A stretch of 64,000 nucleotides of DNA. It comes from Calothrix brevissima NIES-22. Lineage in GTDB: Bacteria; Cyanobacteriota; Cyanobacteriia; Cyanobacteriales; Nostocaceae. The notes beneath the pieces are model-generated. The model saw nothing but the letters and a program-made list of their open reading frames with translations, did no database searches and was not told where the DNA came from. Numbering within the stretch: position 1 is the stretch's first letter; every line of letters starts with the position of its first letter. Made by a program: the position numbers and the translations under genes. Location: NCBI RefSeq assembly GCF_002367995.1, contig NZ_AP018207.1, forward strand, positions 5,755,963 to 5,819,962. The letters are read 5' to 3'. Below are positions 34,936 through 42,709 of this stretch, piece by piece.

Positions 34936-37674
34936 TTAACGTAACTTGAGGCTATGGAAAATTTCTTGAAAAGCAGGTTCGTTAGGACAAAGTTCATAAG
35001 CCCAAATTCCTAACTGCTTAATTATTTCCCAAGATAAATCTTTCTTTTGAATACCTTTAACTATGGTCATAATAAATAACTCGGCAACATAATGGCGAGT
35101 TGATTCATGTTGTGATTTTTGGGCTTTGCGAATTGCTTCTTCAAAGCGATCGCGCTTCATGAGTTCCTGAATTTCCTTCAGTTCTTGACTAAAGTAATAG
35201 ATTTTTTTGATGTTATCTTGTTCGGGACAAAGTTCGTAAGCCCATTGACCTAAATTAGAAATTTCTGGAATACTTAATTCTCCATTTTGAAAGCCTTTAA
35301 GTAATATATCAATACAAATTTCTGCCACAATATAACGGATGCGTGGCTGCTGAGATTTTTTAGCTAGTTTAACTGCTTGTTCAAATTGATTAGTTTTTAA
35401 CAAATTCTCAACTATTTCTATTTCTTGCTGAAATTCAATCATGGCGATTAAATCCAGTACTATCGGATTTTTTGGGTCGATTTTTTTGATTTCTTGCAAT
35501 TCTTTTATAGCCTCATTTAAAGAAATTTGTCTTTGATAAATTTGCTCGCGGATTTTCTCAGCTTTGTATTCGGATAAATAACTTCTAGCAGGTTGACTAC
35601 CTAAAATTTCATACCAAAATTGAGCAAATTCTAAATGTTCTTCAATTGCGGAGATGGTTTGACGTTGCAATCCAGCTAGTCTATCTATTTCTTGTTGCCA
35701 ATCTAGATGATTTATAATTGCTGATTTTGCTGTTGTTAAAGGAGTAATTGCTTGACGCCATTGTTTATGACTCAGATAATGGCAACCTTCATGATAAGCG
35801 ATAAAATTTTGAGCAAATTGTTCAATATCATCAATGTTATTAGTAGTTTGATGTAAGGTTTTAAGTTTAATTGCTCTTTGACTATCTGCTGCTACACAAG
35901 CAGCTATTGCTAATCCCCAAGGAGTATACAGAGAACGGAGAAGTTGATTTTTTATATCTATGCGTTCAATTACTTTATCTCGCCAATGAGAAATATAATG
36001 CTGATAACAACCTGGTGTGATAAATAGATTATTTACTGTCATTCCTCTTTGCGCAGGTTCACCCATAAATTTTAAGGCTACTGATTCTAAACGATATTTA
36101 TCGCGTAAATTTAAATAGGTGGGAATATCTCTATCTTTATAGCTATCAATTGCTGCTTCTAATCGCCGTTTTAATTCTATGGATATTAATTTAAAATCAA
36201 TAGATTGATTCCCTAGCCAAGGTATATCTTGCAGCAGAGGATCTGCCGTTAAATTTGCTAAGGCTGTAGATAAGATAACTATCAAATGTGAGAGATGCAG
36301 AAAATCGTAATGCTCGCTGTAATAAATAGCTACTAATAAATTATGTAAATTGGTAATATTAGGTTGAGAAATCCAATTTTTTTCAATTTGTTTAACGATT
36401 TTATGGCGCTCGGAATTTTGCCAAATTTCCACATCTATTCTGGGTATAATGTGTTCTTTGAGATTGGTTTCTACTAAAGGCTCGAAACCAAAGGTATGAC
36501 TAAATTCTTCACTCGCAGCTTTCGCTAGTTCCAAATTTCCCAGATTCACAAACTCCTCAATATTCTTGAGATAAAGCAGGCGTTGACGCTGCGCTAAAGT
36601 GTTGAGAATTTCTCTTTGAGCGCTAATTTCATTAAAAGATAGTCCTTGCCATTCTCGATAAGCTTGTTGTAAATTGTTTTGTTTAGCATAGACAAATCCC
36701 CGCAGATAAGCTGCTTGTTCTCCTGGTAGATTGAATAGATGAGATAAAGCGATCGCCCAATTTTCGGTTTTAATCGCAATGATTCCTAACCTGATTTGAC
36801 ATTCTGTAGGATTGGGTAGAAGGGTTTTCGCAGCTTCATACAAAGATGTCGCAGCTGGTAAATCGTTGACTTTCTCTGCTGCTAACCCTTGACGATACTT
36901 TTCTTTACCTTTGATTGTTTGTTGTAATTCTTGTAATAATTTCCATCCATCCTGACGGGGAAAACTACTCAAAGCAGTTTCTAAAACAGCGATCGCTCCT
37001 TTTAATTTTCCTTGATTTTGGGCTTGTTGCGCCCTTTGCAATGCGTAAGTATAAATTTTTTCCTGCTCTACTTGGGATTTAGCTGCCGCGATCGCCTCTT
37101 GTAAAGCTGCTGTAGAATATAATTCTTCGGCTTTTTGATAAACGGCGATCGCATTTTGAAAATATTTATTCTCCGCGTGTGACTGTGCTTTAGTTATCAA
37201 AGTCTGAAAATGCTGTCTGCGTTGTAATTCCTGCTGACATCGGTTGATGAGCTTTAATACCCGCTCATCATGGATAATTTGGCTACAGCTTTCATAAATA
37301 GCGATCGCCTGAACAAGAATTTGAGTTTCCAGAGGATCGCCACGATCTTCTTTCAGCACCATATCCCCTTGCAAAGCTAGTTTATCTGCTTTGCGGATTT
37401 GTTGATTCCACTGTTGTAATTGCTGGCTTAAATTGTCTAATAAATTACTCATTAACCATTGACGCAGCAACCGTTCGGCAAAACCAGGTTTTTTTGACCA
37501 TACAGCTAGAGATTTTTGAATAATACTAACTGCTTCTCGTAATTGCTTGTTTTGAGCTAATTTTTCGGCTCTTTTCTGAATTTGTTTAGCTTCATCTGCG
37601 TATTTCCAGCCATCAACTATTCCCACACCCAGCAAAATCTTACTGAAAGTGTTGAAATTATCAAGGATGCTCAT
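34936..37674 (-). CDS. large TPR/helical-repeat protein of the alternative Hsp70 cluster
   Basis: A 912-residue soluble, almost wholly alpha-helical protein. Many tetratricopeptide-like pairs are visible in residues 20-330 (AEKLAQNKQLREAVSIIQKSL; ENKYFQNAIAVYQKAEEL; QAQNQGKLKGAIAVLETAL). A central region has no repeats I can name. The C-terminus contains two tandem ~85-residue modules that share FEQAVKLAKKSQ / FEEAIRKAQKSQ, RYIVAE / RHYVAE and LGQWAYELCP / LGIWAYELCP. No signal peptide is clear. It sits between the zinc-ribbon/LysM gene and the J-like gene on the same strand, so it is probably a scaffold or client adaptor for the Hsp70 cluster (inference). I know no named family that fits. 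Confidence 0.8.
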   Translation of the reverse strand: MSILDNFNTFSKILLGVGIVDGWKYADEAKQIQKRAEKLAQNKQLREAVSIIQKSLAVWSKKPGFAERLLRQWLMSNLLDNLSQQLQQWNQQIRKADKLALQGDMVLKEDRGDPLETQILVQAIAIYESCSQIIHDERVLKLINRCQQELQRRQHFQTLITKAQSHAENKYFQNAIAVYQKAEELYSTAALQEAIAAAKSQVEQEKIYTYALQRAQQAQNQGKLKGAIAVLETALSSFPRQDGWKLLQELQQTIKGKEKYRQGLAAEKVNDLPAATSLYEAAKTLLPNPTECQIRLGIIAIKTENWAIALSHLFNLPGEQAAYLRGFVYAKQNNLQQAYREWQGLSFNEISAQREILNTLAQRQRLLYLKNIEEFVNLGNLELAKAASEEFSHTFGFEPLVETNLKEHIIPRIDVEIWQNSERHKIVKQIEKNWISQPNITNLHNLLVAIYYSEHYDFLHLSHLIVILSTALANLTADPLLQDIPWLGNQSIDFKLISIELKRRLEAAIDSYKDRDIPTYLNLRDKYRLESVALKFMGEPAQRGMTVNNLFITPGCYQHYISHWRDKVIERIDIKNQLLRSLYTPWGLAIAACVAADSQRAIKLKTLHQTTNNIDDIEQFAQNFIAYHEGCHYLSHKQWRQAITPLTTAKSAIINHLDWQQEIDRLAGLQRQTISAIEEHLEFAQFWYEILGSQPARSYLSEYKAEKIREQIYQRQISLNEAIKELQEIKKIDPKNPIVLDLIAMIEFQQEIEIVENLLKTNQFEQAVKLAKKSQQPRIRYIVAEICIDILLKGFQNGELSIPEISNLGQWAYELCPEQDNIKKIYYFSQELKEIQELMKRDRFEEAIRKAQKSQHESTRHYVAELFIMTIVKGIQKKDLSWEIIKQLGIWAYELCPNEPAFQEIFHSLKLR

Positions 37675-37684
37675 AAGTCATTTG

Positions 37685-37726
37685 TCATTGGTCATTGGTC
37701 ATTGGTCATTGGTCATTGGTCATTGG
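37685..37726 (+). repeat. heptanucleotide tandem repeat (TCATTGG)
   Basis: Six exact 7-bp units of TCATTGG, between the TPR gene start and the zinc-ribbon/LysM gene end inside the Hsp70 cluster. Confidence 0.95.
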
Positions 37727-37813
37727 TAAAGGTTTCAAGTTGATTTGCGTTTTGTAATATAGTTTGCTGTAATTACTGACTTACGTTTCGACTCATTAAC
37801 TCTTGACAATTGA

Positions 37814-38329
37814 CTATTGACCATTGACTTTTGACTCCTTACACTTGGGTATATTTAATTCCTCACCGATATTTATGTGATTCTCGCGATTTTGCAGTTG
37901 GGGGTTAGCTGTCACCATGATTTCCCAAGGTGTTCCTCTACCGCAAAATTTTTCGGCGATCGCACTCAGATGATCTCCAGATTGCACGGTATAGGTAATT
38001 GTGTTCATGACTACCGGAGGCTGATTAAAGGGGGGGTTGAGACTGACGCGACTGTTGACAATTGGGTGGGGAGAAGGAACTGTTAAGGCGTGTAATTGGG
38101 TTGTTGGGAAGATATACCGACTTCCCAATCCCACACAAATACCTACAAGCAATGTCAACAAAGCAATTGCTAAAGGTAAAGCGTGAAATTTGGCTGCGGA
38201 AACTGTGGTTTTAACAGCAGGTAATTCTTGGAGAATGCGAATTACAGATAAGTCAGTATCGCAGTTGGGACAAGTATAACTGGTAACTTCTTGATAACCG
38301 CACACAGGACAGTTAAGGATAGTCTTCAT
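37814..38329 (-). CDS. zinc-ribbon - transmembrane - LysM protein
   Basis: A 171-residue protein. Residues 7-24 hold two CxxC pairs (CPVCGYQEVTSYTCPNCD), a zinc ribbon. A single membrane helix follows (ALPLAIALLTLLVGICVGLG, near 52-71). The C-terminal LysM domain (YTVQSGDHLSAIAEKFCG, then NIGEELNIP, near 115-160) would bind peptidoglycan. The predicted topology puts the zinc ribbon in the cytoplasm and LysM in the periplasm, linking the cell wall to the Hsp70 cluster. Its ATG overlaps the Hsp70 stop by four bases (ATGA), so the two are translationally coupled. A wall-sensing or anchoring role is inferred. Confidence 0.88.
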   Translation of the reverse strand: MKTILNCPVCGYQEVTSYTCPNCDTDLSVIRILQELPAVKTTVSAAKFHALPLAIALLTLLVGICVGLGSRYIFPTTQLHALTVPSPHPIVNSRVSLNPPFNQPPVVMNTITYTVQSGDHLSAIAEKFCGRGTPWEIMVTANPQLQNRENHINIGEELNIPKCKESKVNGQ

Positions 38330-40518
38330 TTTGTCAGTCCTGTGACAATGGTTCTACCAGCAGATTCCTCATTTAACCAACGCTGTACATCTGGTTGTAG
38401 TTCACTCCACAAACGTTCTGCTTCTGGTTTTTCTTCCCGTTCCATCGCATCCAGCATTCGCAACAGCTTGTCATACATCCCGTTGGCTTGGGTGGGTGAA
38501 ACTGAATTGGCTTGGCGGATACTTGCGAGACTAGCTTGAATGATTTTGACGCGATCGGGGAGATTGCTGAGTTCCCTTTCCGCATTTTCGCTGTGATACT
38601 CCATCCCAGATACATCATTAGCATCCATTGCGGTTTGTAAATCTTGACTCAGCCTTTTTAAGCGTTCTTGTTGGGGTTCGGAAATTAAAAAGCTACAAAG
38701 TTGGACGATGCGATCGCATTCATTGATCAAGTAATCAGCCGCTAGGCGTTGCTTAGACATGGATACTTGAAATTTTTGCAGATTGTACGCCGCGCGATCG
38801 CGAATATCGCTGCGTTCTTCTCCTGTGTGGTGATCGATAATTTGGTTGCTTAACTGCACCACTGGTAAAGCTAACTTCAGCGCTTCTTGAACGCCAATAT
38901 CCGTTAAATCTTGATCGTTGAGTTCTGCGATCGTCGATTCCAATTCCTGATATATTTTTTCATCCGATCCACCGCGCGAGAAAGTACAACTGACTCTTTC
39001 TGAAGGGTCATTTTTTAATGTAGCAGTCATCTTTAACACGCCATTTTTTTCATCCAACGCCAAATTGACGAGAATTTCTGTCCCCTCTGGATAATAGTGA
39101 TTTAACCCTAACCACATATCGCCAATACTTTCAAAATATTCATTCTCATCAGGACTGAAAAATTTAAAGTGAATTAACCTCTGTCCGTCAGCCGTAGTTT
39201 TAAAAGTGTGCGATGTGGCGACTGGGAGAATATCACCTCGACTAATTACTTTATATTGTCCATCTAGTAACTGAATATAATAATCGCGAGAAACTGTAGT
39301 TACTTTATCTGTTTGTCCAGCCGCTACAATTGCTGCACCTTCAGCTACAGCGTACATTGGCCGGGGATGTATCAGTACTTTATTATTACCAAAAGCTTCT
39401 TTAACTTTGCGTTGAACTAAAGGAATTTGTGAAGAACCCCCCACCATCAAAACTACATCTACCATTTCTATATGATGTTCAGCATATTCTAAAGCCTTGC
39501 GACAAATTTGCAGCGAACGTTCTACTAAATCAGTAATTAAACTCTCAAATTGTTCGCGGGTGATGGTAACTTCGATGGGAATTGCTATGCCTAATTCGTC
39601 TAATAATGCGGTAGCTGGGACAATTTGTGCTGCTGTCCCCGTGCTTAATTCTGCTTTGGCTCTTTCTACAGCTATTTTCAAATCAGCATTAAATCTAACT
39701 CGTTGATAGTGGGGCATTTTGGCAATTAAACCATCAATATCAGCGATTTTTTCTTGTTGGGAAACTTGCGCTTTCACAAAATTGATCATCCGCGAATCGA
39801 TGTCATCTCCACCTAACCATAAATCCCCAGCTTTCCCCGATTCAATAAAGGAAGTTCCCGCCGCTTGAATTAAAGAAGCATCAAATGTCCCGCCACCAAA
39901 ATCAAAGACTAATATTGTTTTAAAATCGTCGCCGTTGGGAGAAAAACCATAAGATATTGCTGCTGCTGTCGGTTCTGGGAGTAATTCTAAAGGTTTGAGT
40001 CCGGCTTTTAGGGCAGCTATGCGGGTAGCGTGGCGTTGTTGGTCGTTAAAATAAGCAGGGACAGTAATCACAGCTTGATCGATAACTTCATCATTTTTAC
40101 CAATAGCTTGACGATAATTTTGGGCATTTCGCACCACTTTTTTGAGAATTTCTGCCGAAATATCCTCTGGCTGATATTCTTTACCCCCTAGCCATACCGC
40201 AATCCCGTTATCTGTTCCTTGAGTTGGCGGAGTAATTTTGTAAGCAAATTCTCTCTGTTGTTTCTGCACAGAGGGATCGGCAAAACCCCTACCGATGAGA
40301 CGTTTAATCGAAATAATTACATTTTCCGGGTCAGCACGTAGCTGGTTATATGCTTGCTCACCTACTAATAATTTACCTTGCTCGTCAGCCACGAGCGATC
40401 GCGTTAGTTTTCTATCTGGGGGCGTATTATCATCAGCTGTCACCACTTCCACTTCTGCTAATTTAAAAGCGGCGACAGAATTAGTCGTTCCCAGATCAAT
40501 TCCTATAGCCTTACCCAT
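38326..40518 (-). CDS. alternative Hsp70 (DnaK-like) chaperone
   Basis: A 730-residue protein with an intact actin-like ATPase: phosphate 1 GIDLGTTNSVA, phosphate 2 VFDFGGGTFDASL, VPAYFNDQQRHATRIAALKAGL, the ELLPEPTAAAISYGF block and adenosine motif LMVGGSSQIPLV. The substrate-binding domain is shorter and divergent (GDILPVATSHTF instead of the usual NTTIPT region), followed by a helical lid and a C-terminal helical extension without the EEVD/GG-rich tail. It is therefore not the housekeeping DnaK. It heads a minus-strand cluster with a zinc-ribbon/LysM protein (4-bp overlap), a TPR protein, a J-like protein and GrpE-like. I infer a dedicated, possibly envelope-linked, chaperone complex. Confidence 0.92.
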   Translation of the reverse strand: MGKAIGIDLGTTNSVAAFKLAEVEVVTADDNTPPDRKLTRSLVADEQGKLLVGEQAYNQLRADPENVIISIKRLIGRGFADPSVQKQQREFAYKITPPTQGTDNGIAVWLGGKEYQPEDISAEILKKVVRNAQNYRQAIGKNDEVIDQAVITVPAYFNDQQRHATRIAALKAGLKPLELLPEPTAAAISYGFSPNGDDFKTILVFDFGGGTFDASLIQAAGTSFIESGKAGDLWLGGDDIDSRMINFVKAQVSQQEKIADIDGLIAKMPHYQRVRFNADLKIAVERAKAELSTGTAAQIVPATALLDELGIAIPIEVTITREQFESLITDLVERSLQICRKALEYAEHHIEMVDVVLMVGGSSQIPLVQRKVKEAFGNNKVLIHPRPMYAVAEGAAIVAAGQTDKVTTVSRDYYIQLLDGQYKVISRGDILPVATSHTFKTTADGQRLIHFKFFSPDENEYFESIGDMWLGLNHYYPEGTEILVNLALDEKNGVLKMTATLKNDPSERVSCTFSRGGSDEKIYQELESTIAELNDQDLTDIGVQEALKLALPVVQLSNQIIDHHTGEERSDIRDRAAYNLQKFQVSMSKQRLAADYLINECDRIVQLCSFLISEPQQERLKRLSQDLQTAMDANDVSGMEYHSENAERELSNLPDRVKIIQASLASIRQANSVSPTQANGMYDKLLRMLDAMEREEKPEAERLWSELQPDVQRWLNEESAGRTIVTGLTK

Positions 40519-41111
40519 TGCTAATTGCCACCCTTATTACTTATATCAATTACCCTGTAAATACATTTGATTAACTGCTGTATCAAATAAAAATTGCCCA
40601 GCAGAAGCTAATAGCTTATTTCGACTATTACAGATGAAATTGGTAAAATCCCACAGAGTAAGTACGTAAAACAGTTAAATTTTTACTTAAGTATTTAAGT
40701 AATTTTTGGCAGAAAAAAATCGGTGTCTACAAAATCGCAGCCACCGAATTTTTCTTTTTTTATGTAAAAAAATACTGGATGAATATTTTCTCTAAGAAAT
40801 ATTGTTTGTAGTGATGATTAAAATCATCACTACAAACTTACACTTCCTGTTTTTGAATGGGGATACAAATATATTTTTCAATATTTGCTGATGTTCAACA
40901 GCCAAGAACATCAATTTATCTCACAATCATCATTACAATTACATCCTGCCCTTGAAGATTTAGCCTCAGCATTATTTCGTAATTTAGCTTTTGTTTTTGT
41001 TTCCCACCACAGCAGCTAAACAGACAACAATAACAACTGACATCTGTACGGGCGGGTTCACAAATATTTTCGCCAATCAACGATGATCTAAATAAACCCG
41101 CCCCTACTAAC
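40519..41111. other. intergenic region with two hairpins
   Basis: About 600 bp between the divergent-side Hsp70 start and the deaminase end (both minus strand). It contains a perfect 15-bp inverted repeat at 40804-40837 (GTTTGTAGTGATGAT arms, loop TAAA) and a weaker stem near 40719-40747 (TCGGTG / CACCGA) flanked by A and T runs. A 72-codon minus-strand frame at 40916-41134 ends in Cys-rich low-complexity sequence and is not convincing. Confidence 0.55.
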
Positions 41112-41146
41112 AACTGACAACTGACAACTGACAACTGACAACTGAC
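41112..41146 (+). repeat. heptanucleotide tandem repeat (AACTGAC)
   Basis: Five exact 7-bp units of AACTGAC that abut the stop codon of the deaminase gene. Confidence 0.95.
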
Positions 41147-41577
41147 TATTTGCCAATATCCTCATTCCAAAGTTCGGGATTAGTTTCGATAAACTCACTC
41201 ATCATTTGTTCGCATTCATCCGATCCCAGATCTATGACTTCGACGCCGTGAGATATCATAAATTCTTTAGCACCAGGAAAAGTTCTCGATTCTCCAGCGA
41301 TGACTTTTTTGATGCCAAATTGCACAACTGCACCAGCACATAAGTAGCATGGCATTAAGGTGGAATAGAGTGTTGTACCTCTGTAATTACCTATTCTGCC
41401 AGCGTTGCGCAGACAGTCAATTTCGGCGTGGGTAACCGGATCGCTATCTTGTACCCGCTTGTTGTGTCCTCTACCAACAATTTTGCCATCTTTGACAAGT
41501 ACCGAACCAATGGGAATTCCCCCTTCTTGTCTACCTTGTCTTGCTTCTTGAATCGCAGCTTGCATAAATTCATCCAT
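41146..41577 (-). CDS. cytosine-deaminase-type nucleoside/base deaminase (Fcy1-like)
   Basis: A 143-residue zinc deaminase. The zinc and catalytic motifs are THAEIDCL (His ligand plus proton-shuttling Glu) and MPCYLCAGA (two Cys ligands). EGGIPIGSVLVKDGKIVGRGHNKR, GRIGNYRGTTLYSTL and the C-terminal ETNPELWNEDIGK closely follow the layout of yeast cytosine deaminase (from memory: VPIG, RGHNMR, DTTLYTTLSPCDMC, WFEDIG). It therefore probably hydrolyses a free pyrimidine base, perhaps cytosine, or a related base in salvage. It is divergently arranged with a nucleoside hydrolase whose likely start is only 16 bp away, a sensible pathway pairing. Guanine deaminase is the main alternative. Confidence 0.88.
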   Translation of the reverse strand: MDEFMQAAIQEARQGRQEGGIPIGSVLVKDGKIVGRGHNKRVQDSDPVTHAEIDCLRNAGRIGNYRGTTLYSTLMPCYLCAGAVVQFGIKKVIAGESRTFPGAKEFMISHGVEVIDLGSDECEQMMSEFIETNPELWNEDIGK

Positions 41578-41593
41578 GATTAATCCTCCAGCT

Positions 41594-42517
41594 ATGTCTA
41601 AACAACTTGTCTTAATGGATCACGATGGCGGTGTAGATGATTATCTAGCAACTATGCTATTGCTGACTATGGATAATGTGGAATTACTCGGTATTGTGGT
41701 GACACCTGCTGATTGCTATGTGCAACCTGCTGTGAGTGCTACAAGGAAAATTTTAGACTTGATGGGATTTTCCCATATTCCCGTAGCAGAAAGCACGGTG
41801 CGGGGAATTAATGCTTTTCCTTATCTTTATCGCCGTGATTCTTATGTTGTCGATCATCTACCAATTCTTAATCAAAGCGAAAATATTCAGACACCGTTGG
41901 TAGAGGAAACAGGCCAAGATTTTATGGTCAAGGTTTTGCGTGAAGCTACGGAACCAGTTACGCTAATGGTAACCGGGCCGTTGACGAATGTAGCTGTAGC
42001 GTTAGATCAAGCACCAGATATTGAGGCGAAAATTAGCAAGATTGTTTGGATGGGGGGTGCGTTAAATGTTCCGGGAAATATTGAGAAGAATTGGGAACCA
42101 GGACAAGACGGTACTGCGGAATGGAATGCTTATTGGGATGCTGTTTCTGCTGCGCGAGTCTGGGAAAGCCAAATTGAAATTATTATGTGTCCTTTGGATT
42201 TAACTAATAATGTACCAATGACATCAGAGATGGTGCGCAAAATGGGAAGACAACGTCAATTTCCCATTTCTGATTTGGTGGGACAATGTTATGCCTTAGT
42301 TATTCCCCAAGATTATTATTGTTGGGATGTCTTAGCAACGGCTTATTTAGAACATCCAGAATTTTATCAATTACGTGAGTGGGAAACGGAAATTATTACT
42401 ACTGGTGTTAGTCAAGGACGAACGAAAGTTGTTGCCGGTGGTAGGAAGATTTATGCAATGGATCAGGTGGATAAGGAGGCTTTTTATAGTTATATTTCGC
42501 AGCAATGGGCGAGATGA
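41594..42517 (+). CDS. nucleoside hydrolase (IunH family)
   Basis: About 308 residues. Cleaves the N-glycosidic bond of nucleosides to base plus ribose. Seen: the N-terminal calcium/ribose-binding Asp cluster DHDGGVDD (usual DxDxGxDD), VTGPLTNVAVAL, IVWMGGALNVPGN and the late WDVLATAYL segment carrying the catalytic-region Asp. I prefer ATG 41594 (MSKQLVLMDHDGG); an ATG at 41576 would overlap the divergent deaminase start by 2 bp. The free base released could be processed by the neighbouring deaminase. Substrate preference (purine, pyrimidine or both) is not readable. Confidence 0.92.
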   Translation: MSKQLVLMDHDGGVDDYLATMLLLTMDNVELLGIVVTPADCYVQPAVSATRKILDLMGFSHIPVAESTVRGINAFPYLYRRDSYVVDHLPILNQSENIQTPLVEETGQDFMVKVLREATEPVTLMVTGPLTNVAVALDQAPDIEAKISKIVWMGGALNVPGNIEKNWEPGQDGTAEWNAYWDAVSAARVWESQIEIIMCPLDLTNNVPMTSEMVRKMGRQRQFPISDLVGQCYALVIPQDYYCWDVLATAYLEHPEFYQLREWETEIITTGVSQGRTKVVAGGRKIYAMDQVDKEAFYSYISQQWAR

Positions 42518-42530
42518 ATTTACGATATTA

Positions 42531-42561
42531 GATCCCCGACTTCTTCAAGAAGTCGGGGATC
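42531..42561. terminator. perfect 15-bp palindrome after nucleoside hydrolase
   Basis: GATCCCCGACTTCTT and its exact complement around a single C. It begins 13 bp after the stop codon. This is a common cyanobacterial interspersed hairpin; it probably also works as a transcript end between the convergent hydrolase and phosphatase genes. Confidence 0.75.
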
Positions 42562-42661
42562 TAAATAAGTCATACCATTTCGCTATGATGATGTAATTAA
42601 TATTTAATGAACCGCCAAGAACGCCAAGAACGCCAAGAGAAAAGAAGGAATAGTTGTTGAT

Positions 42662-42694
42662 GTAGGTTGGGTTTCGTTCCTCAACCCAACCTAC
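42662..42694. terminator. hairpin GTAGGTTGGG / CCCAACCTAC
   Basis: Ten-base perfect arms around a 13-base loop, 16 bp before the end of the minus-strand phosphatase gene. The same GTAGGTTGGGTT word recurs at about 55675, so it is a dispersed repeat that may double as a terminator. Between it and the palindrome at 42531 are AACGCCAAG direct repeats (42611-42638). Confidence 0.65.
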
Positions 42695-42709
42695 GCAGCC
42701 TCTTTGTCC

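Noticed and set aside
40916-41134. 72-codon minus-strand frame downstream of the Hsp70 promoter region
   Set aside because: Its start lies in the AACTGAC repeat and the peptide has Cys-rich low-complexity sequence; no ribosome site seen.
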